A stretch of 64,000 bases of DNA, taken from positions 1-64,000 of the forward strand of contig CAXMOM010000002.1 of NCBI GenBank assembly GCA_964195425.1, written 5' to 3'. A program made the position numbers and the translations under genes. Shown in pieces: positions 18,871-26,794 of this stretch; within the stretch, counting starts at the first letter, position 1; each line of letters opens with the position of its first letter. The notes under the pieces are model-generated. The model was given only the letters and a program-made list of their open reading frames with translations, was not told the origin of the DNA and made no database searches. The DNA comes from Glaciecola sp964195425 (GTDB lineage: Bacteria > Pseudomonadota > Gammaproteobacteria > Enterobacterales > Alteromonadaceae).

Positions 18871-19062
18871 AGCTTGACTCTCTAGTGCGTTGCTTGCAGC
18901 TTCATTGTGCTATTCACAAGGTAACAGTTACAAATAAAAACTACTAAAAGTGTTTTGTTAGTAATTATTTCAAGAATAAAGGCTAACAAATTCAGAAGTT
19001 GACAAGCATTAATCTGTTTTGATGACAAAATTGTCATGTTATCTAAAATTCGGAGATTCTAA
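18871..19062. promoter_or_regulatory. Divergent regulatory region with two inverted repeats
   Basis: Between the AraC-type regulator and the DUF2306 gene lie (a) TTTGTTAG at 18954-18961 with its exact complement CTAACAAA at 18983-18990, 21 bases apart, and (b) ATGACAA-AA-TTGTCAT at 19022-19037, a near-perfect 16-base palindrome ending 25 bases before the DUF2306 start. A TTGACA at 18999-19004 could be a -35 box. Both palindromes fit operators, with (b) placed to block transcription or early elongation of the plus-strand gene. Confidence 0.55.
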
Positions 19063-19923
19063 ATGAATAATAAATTTGGTGCAGTATCGCCGCAAGACAA
19101 TATGAAGTTAAAGACACTTAATGCTCAACGAATACTGCACTATTGTGCAAGCGCATGGGTTGCGGTTGCATTGTTTGGTCAATGGTTATTTGCAATGTAC
19201 ATTGTAGTGGTTTTTGGCACACCCCTTGTTACTGGTACAGTCAACGAAAGTAGCTTTTCTCATATTATCAAAGGATATGTAAATGGAGATAGCTTCGGTA
19301 ATTTTATGATGTTTGCCCATATCATCCCTGCAACGGTATTAAGCGTGTGCGGAACATTGCAAATTATCCCTTATTTGCGCCAGCATTTCCCTAAATTCCA
19401 TAAGTTCAATGGGCGACTATTTTTAACAATAGGTTTGCTTGGTGCGTTTACGGGTTTGTATTTAACTTGGGCAAGAGACACGCGACTAAGCGATATTGGC
19501 TCTATTGGCATCACACTCAACGGTATTCTTATCCCAATCGCGATTTACTTTGCTTGGAAACACGCAAGATTAAAACGCTTCAATATCCACCAAAGGTGGG
19601 CAATACATGCATTTTTATTAATCAACGGTGTATGGATGTTTCGGCTGTTGCTAATGGTTTGGTTTTTACTTAATCAAGGACCCAATGGCAACTCAAATAA
19701 ACTAGATGGGCCAATGGATATATTTTTCTCATTTGCCTGCTACGGATTACCAATGTTAATTGCAGAATTAATTATGTGTGCGAAACGGCAGCGCAATCCA
19801 AATTCAAAGAAAGTAATACTCAGTCTTGCCGTCACATTTTTTGGTTTGCTTATAACAGCCTTTGGCGTAATCGCTGCAGGCATGATGATGTGGTCTCCAA
19901 GAATTATTGAAGTACTTTTTTAA
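19063..19923 (+). CDS. DUF2306 family membrane protein
   Basis: A 286-residue protein with seven or eight membrane segments. The DUF2306 core is seen in FMMFAHIIPATVLSVCGTLQIIPYLRQHFPKFHKFNGRLFL and the later HQRWAIHAFLLINGVWMFR, with conserved histidines that in this fold may bind a cofactor. The function is not known. It faces the membrane AraC-type regulator and has palindromes in its leader, so expression is probably conditional. Its last 4 bases overlap the end of the convergent TcpQ-like gene. Confidence 0.8.
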   Translation: MNNKFGAVSPQDNMKLKTLNAQRILHYCASAWVAVALFGQWLFAMYIVVVFGTPLVTGTVNESSFSHIIKGYVNGDSFGNFMMFAHIIPATVLSVCGTLQIIPYLRQHFPKFHKFNGRLFLTIGLLGAFTGLYLTWARDTRLSDIGSIGITLNGILIPIAIYFAWKHARLKRFNIHQRWAIHAFLLINGVWMFRLLLMVWFLLNQGPNGNSNKLDGPMDIFFSFACYGLPMLIAELIMCAKRQRNPNSKKVILSLAVTFFGLLITAFGVIAAGMMMWSPRIIEVLF

Positions 19924-20558
19924 TAATATTGAAAAGACCCGTTGCTTTTCTGGCAATTATTTCGTAAATATTCTGACTCGCGTACGGTTATGACGAGTGC
20001 CCGCTTGTCGGTGCAGAAATAGACAACTATTGGCTGATTAAAATTGCTGTCTATTGCTGCTGCAATCTCTTCGAGCATGCCCACTAAGGTCGCGGTTGAT
20101 TGATACCTGTGGCGAACAGTAAAGTCTTGATTAAGATCCCATACAAGATTAAAGCCTTCACTGGCGATATGCGCACTAGCCTCTTGCATAAGGGTGCTTT
20201 GTGACGAGAAAGCGCGTTCTTTATAGTTACCCTCCCAATTGTCGATTGGCCGATAGCTTTTGGGACTAACCTGGTCAATCACTTTGCCCAAAGGTATCTC
20301 ATTATGCTCTTCTAATATAATGGTGTCCTTACCAAAGCGCTCTAGTATAGGGTCGTTAGAAGATTGTTTAAACTCAGAATAAAATCGAGTGACGCTTGCT
20401 GCTATCCCAGCTTGTTTTTCACCCCCAGAGTCTGCAGATGCTTCAAGCGATGCACCAGGATCGGGAACGTACGTTAAGAACGCCAATGCGCAAGCCATAA
20501 CCGCAATCATAACGCTAATGCGACTTATCCAAAATTTTGTATTTTTGCTCATTGCCAT
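19920..20558 (-). CDS. TcpQ-domain-like protein with N-terminal membrane anchor
   Basis: A 212-residue protein with one hydrophobic segment near residues 10-30 (ISRISVMIAVMACALAFLTYV) and a C-terminal domain at about 130-205 (EGFNLVWDLNQDFTVRHRYQSTATLVGMLEEIAAAI) that resembles the TcpQ/PilL-N domain of pilus-associated proteins. Two cysteines near the C-terminus (YFCTD, NNCQ) could pair. No pilus gene is nearby, so this is an orphan and its role is unclear. A second in-frame ATG two codons downstream is equally possible as start. It converges on the DUF2306 gene with a 4-base overlap. Confidence 0.55.
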   Translation of the reverse strand: MAMSKNTKFWISRISVMIAVMACALAFLTYVPDPGASLEASADSGGEKQAGIAASVTRFYSEFKQSSNDPILERFGKDTIILEEHNEIPLGKVIDQVSPKSYRPIDNWEGNYKERAFSSQSTLMQEASAHIASEGFNLVWDLNQDFTVRHRYQSTATLVGMLEEIAAAIDSNFNQPIVVYFCTDKRALVITVRESEYLRNNCQKSNGSFQYY

Positions 20559-20672
20559 GGTTTTATTTAGCTTTCATACTATGCGTCTGCGCTGGTTTCA
20601 CCATAAGTATTAAACAGCACTGCAGATTTATATAGCTACATACTAGGCAGATACATATTTACCCAGTAAAGC

Positions 20673-21659
20673 TTACTTATAGAATGATTCTGGCGCGTCG
20701 CTTGGACGAGTTTTAAAACGTTTATGCATCCATAAATAACTTTCAGGTTGTTGTTCAACAGCCTTTAAAATATCAGCATTTAATAATGTTAACGCTTCTT
20801 CTTTACTTATCTCGTTATCGGCTAGGTATTCAAGAGCTGAAATAAATTTAACAACATAACCGGTATTGGTATATTGCGAGGTTAGCAAAAATGGAACTGC
20901 ATTGGCTCTGCTAGCAAACATAAGAGTAGCTGTGGTAGTGGCCGTTTTGCTAACGCCACCAAAAGGGACAAATAATGACTGCTTTGCACCATAGTCTTGG
21001 TCGGGTAAATATAAACATAGTTCGCCGTCGTTTAATGCCTGTATTAGGGCCTTAGCATTACGTTTATCTACGAAGTACTTATTTGACTTTGTGCGGCCAT
21101 GATATTGCAAGTAGTCCATAAGCGGATTGTTATGCTTACGGTAAAATCCAACCGACTGATGTGTGTAGCCTACGCCTCTGCAGCCAATTTCTAAGTTGAC
21201 GTTATGCAGCGCTAAGCCAAAAACACCTCTTCCACTGTCGAGTACTTTTTGGACTTCATCAAAACCTTCAACGCTACAGTGCTTCTGCACTCGCCAGCTT
21301 GGCCACCACCACCCCATAGCCGTTTCGAAAAGCCCCATGCCAGTGCGGCTTATGTTGGCTTTAAATATTTCGTCTACTTTTTCTTTTGGCCAGTCATTAA
21401 AGCAAAGTTCGATGTTGCGCTTTGCCACTTGCACGCGTTTGGGCGCGATAAATTTGATAAGCACCCCAAATCCTGCACCTAAGCGTCTAATAACAGCAAA
21501 GGGCAACCAACTTAAGCTATAAAGGATGATAACGCCTATCCAGATTAACCAATAATTAGGCAATAAGAAACGCCACGAGAATTTCGGTGCGATTACTTTT
21601 TTGATAGCCGCAGGCGCTTTTTGTGAAGATGAATGTGTCGATTCTGACTGTGTAGACAA
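20673..21659 (-). CDS. lpxL: Lipid A late acyltransferase (LpxL/LpxP family)
   Basis: A 328-residue inner-membrane enzyme that adds a secondary acyl chain from acyl-ACP to Kdo2-lipid IVA. It has the family's HX4E catalytic motif (HNVNLE, His152 and Glu157), the YRKHNNPLMD segment and the PDQDYGAKQSLFVPFFG-like region. A membrane segment lies at about 35-58. The first 25 residues are Ser/Thr/Gln-rich and look dispensable. Which acyl chain is transferred cannot be read from sequence, so LpxL versus LpxP is open. A hexanucleotide repeat lies 34-69 bases upstream of the start. Confidence 0.88.
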   Translation of the reverse strand: MSTQSESTHSSSQKAPAAIKKVIAPKFSWRFLLPNYWLIWIGVIILYSLSWLPFAVIRRLGAGFGVLIKFIAPKRVQVAKRNIELCFNDWPKEKVDEIFKANISRTGMGLFETAMGWWWPSWRVQKHCSVEGFDEVQKVLDSGRGVFGLALHNVNLEIGCRGVGYTHQSVGFYRKHNNPLMDYLQYHGRTKSNKYFVDKRNAKALIQALNDGELCLYLPDQDYGAKQSLFVPFGGVSKTATTTATLMFASRANAVPFLLTSQYTNTGYVVKFISALEYLADNEISKEEALTLLNADILKAVEQQPESYLWMHKRFKTRPSDAPESFYK

Positions 21660-21692
21660 TGTGGTACCTATAGAAGAACGTATAACGTTGAA

Positions 21693-21728
21693 GTCTTAGT
21701 CTTAGTCTTAGTCTTAGTCTTAGTCTTA
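21693..21728. repeat. Hexanucleotide microsatellite (GTCTTA)6 upstream of lpxL
   Basis: Six perfect copies of GTCTTA run from 21693 to 21728, and a partial seventh (GTCTA) follows. On the lpxL strand the array reads TAAGAC repeats and lies 34-69 bases before the start codon, between a TTGTAG and a TATACG that could be promoter boxes. The repeat is not in a coding frame. Confidence 0.93.
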
Positions 21729-21860
21729 GTCTACAATAATGGTTTATTACCTACCACTTAAAAATGGTCTTGTATTATATTTGGTAAATTTATTATCTAA
21801 GGTCGCAATGAGCATATAAATACTATCAATTTGATAGCACTTATAAAGGTGAAGAGACGA

Positions 21861-22118
21861 TCAATATTTAGCGACTATATTTTTCAATTTTTTCACAAAA
21901 GCCTCGTATTGGCTGCTCGATTCATAATCAAAATGATATTGATTATGAAAGCCAAAACTAAGTTTAACCAACGCATCTTCAATAAATAATGTGTAACCAT
22001 CAAAATCTGTAAACGCTATAACACCATCAAGAGAGTATTTACCATCATCTTGCTTACCGTTTTGCCTAATTTTTTCAAAGACCGATAGTAAAAACCGGCT
22101 ATCTAACTCATTTTTCAT
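21861..22118 (-). CDS. DUF3081-like small protein
   Basis: An 85-residue soluble protein (MKNELDSRFLLSVFEKIRQ..., with FTDFDGYTLFIED and FGFHNQYHFDYESSSQYEAF). The pattern, in particular LDG-x-TDFDGYT and FHN-x-YHFDY, resembles the DUF3081 family of Vibrio, Shewanella and alteromonads, whose role is unknown. It has no signal peptide or membrane segment. It stands alone, 201 bases upstream of lpxL and 352 bases from fadE on the other strand. Confidence 0.72.
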   Translation of the reverse strand: MKNELDSRFLLSVFEKIRQNGKQDDGKYSLDGVIAFTDFDGYTLFIEDALVKLSFGFHNQYHFDYESSSQYEAFVKKLKNIVAKY

Positions 22119-22470
22119 ATATGTTCCGAATGTATGCCGCGGACGTTAATCCACAGCATAGTTGATTTTGCTTGTTCTTACACATTTTTAATTGTGTAAG
22201 CTTGTTAATTCATAACGATCAAAAGTCTCAACAGATCACTAAAAGCTAAAATCACAACGACAACAATACTACTTTGATATAGCAATCAGATAAACATTCC
22301 AAAATCGCATACGATCCTAGTGCCCGGTATACCCTATGACCAACTTGTAAAGATTATTATACTCCCGTTGAACGTGACGTTCAGGCGATGTTGGGCAATT
22401 TTTTTTGACCTTTACGCCTGTTTGTGTTTTCATACAATCCCAACTGGTCAGATGAGCGGATAAGTTAATT
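22119..22470. promoter_or_regulatory. Divergent region upstream of fadE
   Basis: This 352-base gap carries the promoters of the DUF3081 gene and fadE and no visible gene. It holds a perfect 13-base palindrome GAACGT-G-ACGTTC at 22370-22382 and a FadR-like site directly before fadE (listed separately). A TTGACC at 22405 and TACAAT at 22433 resemble promoter boxes, but their spacing (22 bases) is longer than ideal. Confidence 0.5.
22442..22458 (+). promoter_or_regulatory. Probable FadR operator of fadE
   Basis: AACTGGTCAGATGAGCG matches the FadR consensus AACTGGTCNGACCAGTT at 12 of 16 defined positions, with a perfect left half (AACTGGTC) and a weaker right half. It lies 13-29 bases upstream of the fadE start, where bound FadR would block transcription until fatty acyl-CoA is present. 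fadE is a classical FadR target in E. coli. Confidence 0.5.
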
Positions 22471-24747
22471 ATGAGTATAAGAACCAATCTTAAAAAAGTA
22501 TTACCCCCAATTTCGGTAACCGAGCAAGAAGCTTTAGATGCGGGTGACGTATGGATTGAATCATCAATTTACCAAGGTAAGCCTGATATGGCCGCCCTTC
22601 GTCAGCTTCCTCAAGCAAAATTAAGCGCAGAAGAACAAGCGTTTATTGACGGACCGGTAAAAACCCTATTAGAAATGATTGATGATTTTGAGATACAAAA
22701 TGGTCAACATATTCCTGAAGAAATATTAACCTTCTTAGGTAAGCAAAAGTTCTTTTCGATGATTATTCCAAAGAAATTTGGCGGATTACAATTTAGTCCT
22801 TATGCAAATTCAACCATCGTTACCATTATTGCGACTAAAAGTGGTGCGATAGCCGTAACCGTTATGGTGCCAAATTCATTAGGTCCCGGCGAGCTGCTTA
22901 TGCATTTCGGTACTGAAACTCAACAAAATTACTGGTTACCACGCTTAGCCGTTGGCGACGACATTCCATGTTTTGCACTTACCGGCCCTGAAGCTGGTTC
23001 AGATGCGGGCTCTATACCCGATGCTGGAATAGTCACTAAAGGCATGTATGAAGGTAAAGAAGTTCTTGGTTTACGCTTAAGTTGGGATAAGCGCTACATA
23101 ACGCTTGCCCCTATTGCGACAGTATTGGGCTTAGCCTTTAAGGTATTCGACCCTGAGCAATTATTAGGTGACGAACTTGAACTAGGCATAACATGCGCCT
23201 TGTTACCAAAATCTCACTCAGGTGTTGAGCTAGGCAACCGGCACGATCCTATGGGTGTGCGCTTTTATAACGGTACTACACGCGGTAACGACGTATTTAT
23301 TCCAATGGAATTTATTATTGGTGGCCAAAAGAACATAGGTAAAGGCTGGCAAATGCTTGTGAGCTGCCTAGGCGCAGGCCGTGGCATATCACTTCCAGCA
23401 ATGGGTGTGGCTACTGCACAGTCGGCATTTAAGTCTACGTCTGAATATTCATTTGTACGCGAGCAGTTTGGCGTGCCAATTGGCCGTTTTGAAGGTATTC
23501 AAGAGAAACTAGCAGATATTGCTGGTAAAACCTTTTTACTAGAATCTATGCGTGTATTAACCACCGAAGGACTAGGCGAAGGATTAACACCTGCTGTAGT
23601 TACCGCGATTGCTAAATACCATATGACCGAGCTTGGTCGCGATGTGATGAACTCGGCTATGGACGTGCAGGCTGGCAAAGCTATTCAACGTGGCCCACAA
23701 AATACACTGGCTAACGGTTACTCAGCATTACCCATTGCAATTACAGTAGAAGGCGCCAATATTCTTACTCGTAACTTAATGATATTTGGCCAAGGCGCAA
23801 TGCGCTGCCACCCGCATCTTAAAGATATGGTTGACCTAATTCATTCGACAGACAGCAATGCCGATACTGAATTTAATAAAGTATTGGGCAAAACAATTAA
23901 ATTTAGTGCCAAAAATGCACTTAGAAGCTTATCGAACAGCTATTTACCATTCTTACGTAATGCAGATTCAAGTTTGCCTGAAGTAATAGGCTACGAAAAG
24001 CGCTTAAATGCATTGTCGTCTAAGCTTGCACCATTGGCCGACTTTTCACTGCTAGTACTGGGTGGCGAATTGAAAAAGGCTGAATTACTATCTGCCCGTT
24101 TAGGCGATGTGATCAGCTATGTATATGCCGGCATGGCTGCTATTCGTTTCTACGAGCAGCGCGTTGAGAATCGCCAAGAAGCTTTACCATACTTCCAGTA
24201 CGCAATGGAATGGTCATTACAGCAAGGCGAAAAAGCAATAGTCAATTTCGTAAATAACTTTCCGAATATGCCTACCAGAGTATTAATGCGCGTGTTAACC
24301 AACACATATACTTCGTCGGTACGCGGAATTAGCGACGACCTAGTGCGTGAATTATCTGCAGCGTCTATGCAAGACAGCAGTATAAAAGCGCAGCTAACGC
24401 ATGCTGTGCATGTTGTGAAAGGCGACGGCAACGACATTAACGAGCAAGCATTTAAAGCGAAACATGCTGCAATGCCATTATTAAACAGAGTGCAAAAAGC
24501 ACTAAGGAAAGCCCCGGTGGTACCTTTCTTATCGTTTGAAAATGCAGTGAACATACTACTTGATAAAGGTGATGTGACTGAGGCTGAAAGAACGATTTTG
24601 TTGGAATACAATGAAAAGCGGAAATTATCGGTGCGCGTAGACGAATTTACTTTCGATATGGAAATAATACCGGCTGAAGTAAAGGATGACTTTACCCAAG
24701 CTGGTCAGCAAGAGACCGAAGCTGATAAAAAGGCTAACGCTGCTTAA
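22471..24747 (+). CDS. fadE: Acyl-CoA dehydrogenase for fatty-acid beta-oxidation
   Basis: A 758-residue FadE-type enzyme that introduces the first double bond into acyl-CoA. The acyl-CoA dehydrogenase domains run from about 75 to 470 (PGELLMHFGTETQQNYWLPRLA, CFALTGPEAGSDAGSIPDAG, REQFGVPIGRFEGIQEKLADIAG). A C-terminal DUF1974-type helical domain (about 475-750) is characteristic of gammaproteobacterial FadE. It is about 55 residues shorter than E. coli FadE because the N-terminal membrane segments are missing. A strong terminator follows 33 bases after the stop, so the gene is a single transcription unit, probably under FadR. Confidence 0.94.
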   Translation: MSIRTNLKKVLPPISVTEQEALDAGDVWIESSIYQGKPDMAALRQLPQAKLSAEEQAFIDGPVKTLLEMIDDFEIQNGQHIPEEILTFLGKQKFFSMIIPKKFGGLQFSPYANSTIVTIIATKSGAIAVTVMVPNSLGPGELLMHFGTETQQNYWLPRLAVGDDIPCFALTGPEAGSDAGSIPDAGIVTKGMYEGKEVLGLRLSWDKRYITLAPIATVLGLAFKVFDPEQLLGDELELGITCALLPKSHSGVELGNRHDPMGVRFYNGTTRGNDVFIPMEFIIGGQKNIGKGWQMLVSCLGAGRGISLPAMGVATAQSAFKSTSEYSFVREQFGVPIGRFEGIQEKLADIAGKTFLLESMRVLTTEGLGEGLTPAVVTAIAKYHMTELGRDVMNSAMDVQAGKAIQRGPQNTLANGYSALPIAITVEGANILTRNLMIFGQGAMRCHPHLKDMVDLIHSTDSNADTEFNKVLGKTIKFSAKNALRSLSNSYLPFLRNADSSLPEVIGYEKRLNALSSKLAPLADFSLLVLGGELKKAELLSARLGDVISYVYAGMAAIRFYEQRVENRQEALPYFQYAMEWSLQQGEKAIVNFVNNFPNMPTRVLMRVLTNTYTSSVRGISDDLVRELSAASMQDSSIKAQLTHAVHVVKGDGNDINEQAFKAKHAAMPLLNRVQKALRKAPVVPFLSFENAVNILLDKGDVTEAERTILLEYNEKRKLSVRVDEFTFDMEIIPAEVKDDFTQAGQQETEADKKANAA

Positions 24748-24780
24748 ACACTTCGCTTATTGAAGTTTAGTAAATATAGT

Positions 24781-24808
24781 ATAGGGCGCAAAAGCGCCCT
24801 ATTTTTTT
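24781..24808 (+). terminator. Rho-independent terminator of fadE
   Basis: A perfect 9-bp stem (ATAGGGCGC at 24781-24789 and GCGCCCTAT at 24794-24802) with an AAAA loop is followed by a run of T. A close copy, including upstream flank, ends the cassette at 31.8 kb. Confidence 0.95.
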
Positions 24809-25051
24809 ATCTGATAGCATCTTGTGATCAGAGTTTACTAGAAAGTATTGTACTGCTTAGTCTACACCGACCATTTTGCAGCAATTTTTATATGGAAATA
24901 ACTCAGAAACAGAAGGTGTTACTCAACAATAAAGGAGTTAGTTTCCATCAATCAAAAATCAAATTCGACTATACTAAAGTCCAAATTGATTGTATTATTT
25001 TCACGTGTAAAGCTTTCGAATTAACGCTCAAGTAGTCAAGGATGTAGAATC
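24809..25051 (+). promoter_or_regulatory. Leader region of the acyl/glycan cassette
   Basis: The 243 bases between the fadE terminator and the first cassette gene must hold the cassette promoter. They are AT-rich, and an AAGGAT ribosome site precedes the start at 25052. A short open frame that begins inside the fadE terminator crosses this stretch but has no ribosome site and no protein-like composition, so I treat it as non-coding. Confidence 0.4.
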
Positions 25052-25660
25052 ATGAGAGGTTTTGTAAAGTTCGTTTTCAATTTAATCAGTCAAGTTATTG
25101 TTCTTCCTTTAGTGATTGTATCGTGGCTAGAAAAAAAGTTTGTCCCTAACCAACCAGAATTAGCTTTCAATATTTGCACTAACATAGTGGCTTTATTGCC
25201 CGGCGTACCTGGCGTATTCTTGCGTCGAGCTTTCTACACAATGTCACTAGAAAAATGTTCCGCACACTGCCACATTGGATTTGGCACTATTATTTCACAC
25301 AGGTGCGCAATAATTGACAAACACGCATATATTGGAAGTTACGCGTTAATTGGTAAAGTTCATATTGGCGAGTATTGCCTAATAGGTAGTAGAGTTAGTA
25401 TCTTGAGTGGCGAAGCCTTGCATGAGTTAGATGAAAATGGCAAGTGGACACCTTACTCAGCCGATCTACTGGTCCGTGTTACCATTTCCAAGAATGTGTG
25501 GATAGGTGAAGGCGCTATTGTATCTGCTGATGTAGGCGAATCGTGCATGATCGGCGCAGGCTCTGTAGTTAGTTCAAAAATTAAATCTAATATTATGGTC
25601 GCTGGAAACCCGGCTCGATTTGTCAAAAAGTTAGAATTTCGTAGTAAAAAAACCGACTAA
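25052..25660 (+). CDS. Left-handed beta-helix O-/N-acyltransferase
   Basis: A 202-residue hexapeptide-repeat transferase. Residues 1-60 contain a hydrophobic N-terminal segment (VFNLISQVIVLPLVIVSWL). From about 75 the [LIV]-G-x4 repeats form the beta helix (HIGFGTIISHRCAIIDKHAYIGSYALIGKVHIGEYCLIG, then VTISKNVWIGEGAIVSADVGE, IGAGSVVSSKI, GNPARFVKKL). Such enzymes move acetyl or other acyl groups from CoA or ACP to sugars. The N-terminal hydrophobic part suggests membrane association near lipid-linked glycan. It opens the six-gene cassette. Confidence 0.85.
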   Translation: MRGFVKFVFNLISQVIVLPLVIVSWLEKKFVPNQPELAFNICTNIVALLPGVPGVFLRRAFYTMSLEKCSAHCHIGFGTIISHRCAIIDKHAYIGSYALIGKVHIGEYCLIGSRVSILSGEALHELDENGKWTPYSADLLVRVTISKNVWIGEGAIVSADVGESCMIGAGSVVSSKIKSNIMVAGNPARFVKKLEFRSKKTD

Positions 25661-25710
25661 CTTACTTTGAAGCAAACCCGAGAATATGACCCAAAAGGAA
25701 AAGGTAAATA

Positions 25711-26778
25711 ATGGAAAGACAAGGCTTTATCGATTGGTTGAAAGCAGTTGGCATGCTAGCAATCGTTATTGGTCATATAGTGGGTGGTCCCTATGATTTA
25801 TTTAATTTGTTTAGCCAACCAGTGTATACCAAGCAATTAGGCGTGTGTTTCTTCATTTTCATTATGGGTTGGAGTTTGGCTAATGAGCACAAATCCTCAT
25901 TCAAAGTGGTTTTCAATAGGGTCTTTCCTGTCTATTTTTACGGCTTTCTTTTTGCGCTACTGCTTAGTAGCATTTACATTTTCACGATAAACGATATAAA
26001 TGAAAGTAACTACTTGCCGTTTTTCCTTGGTGTAAATGTATTTTTCAATTATTTTCCAGCAAACCCCACTACTTGGTATATCGGTACCTATTTACACATA
26101 CTACTTTTCTGGTTTTTCTTTGTTCGTGGTCATCAAATAACTAAGAAGCATTTGTACATCGCAATTGTTGCTGAAATATCTATCCGTGCCCTTTTCCTAT
26201 ATTTAGACAAGAACTTTATCGCCTATATGTTTTTGCCCAATTGGTTAACGGTGTTTATGTTAGGTGGATATTTGTTTCAGAAGAAAGATACACATTGGCA
26301 GCCCAAGATAGTAATGTTAGTTGTCGTTTGGGCAATAGCCCTTGCATTATGGGCAAGCCCCTTGAATACGCTTATTAGTCCTAAGTCTTTCCCCTTCAGG
26401 CAGCTAATGACAAATGAAGAATGGGCGCCTGTTTTACGTTCGTGCTTAATTTCCATTATTTATGTAGTCAACACTTATGTATTTTTTGAAATATTTAGGC
26501 GATTGCCTAAATTGGCTATTGTCGCATTTTTTGCACGCAATAGTCTTATAACCTTTATCATTCACATGCCTTTGATTTATGCGCTAAACCAGCATGTCTA
26601 CTCATATTTCGATGCTGTTTGGTCCAAGAAGCTCGCACTAATTATCATTATATTTGTAGGCACAGCTATTGTTTCAGAAATTATACAAAAATTCGTTAAA
26701 CTTGGATATTTCCAGAGGAAAGCGTGGGACCTTTCAAGCAAGCTAGTGTCGGCATTCCCGAATAAAAAAGACTCGTAG
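25711..26778 (+). CDS. Acyltransferase-3 family integral membrane acyltransferase
   Basis: A 355-residue protein with about ten membrane segments, typical of the acyltransferase-3 (OafA/NodX-like) family. The conserved start ERQGFIDWLKAVGMLAIVIGHIV contains the D-x3-K/R-x3-I-x3-V-x2-H pattern with the histidine in VIGHIV. Family members carry acyl groups across or along the inner membrane and put them on periplasmic glycans. It lies 50 bases after the beta-helix transferase and 16 bases before the 846-residue protein, so it is in the same operon. Confidence 0.88.
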   Translation: MERQGFIDWLKAVGMLAIVIGHIVGGPYDLFNLFSQPVYTKQLGVCFFIFIMGWSLANEHKSSFKVVFNRVFPVYFYGFLFALLLSSIYIFTINDINESNYLPFFLGVNVFFNYFPANPTTWYIGTYLHILLFWFFFVRGHQITKKHLYIAIVAEISIRALFLYLDKNFIAYMFLPNWLTVFMLGGYLFQKKDTHWQPKIVMLVVVWAIALALWASPLNTLISPKSFPFRQLMTNEEWAPVLRSCLISIIYVVNTYVFFEIFRRLPKLAIVAFFARNSLITFIIHMPLIYALNQHVYSYFDAVWSKKLALIIIIFVGTAIVSEIIQKFVKLGYFQRKAWDLSSKLVSAFPNKKDS

Positions 26779-26794
26779 CACTACAGGCAGACAT

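Noticed and set aside
24760..25035. Plus-strand frame of 91 codons after fadE
   Set aside because: It begins inside the fadE terminator, has no ribosome site and no protein-like pattern.
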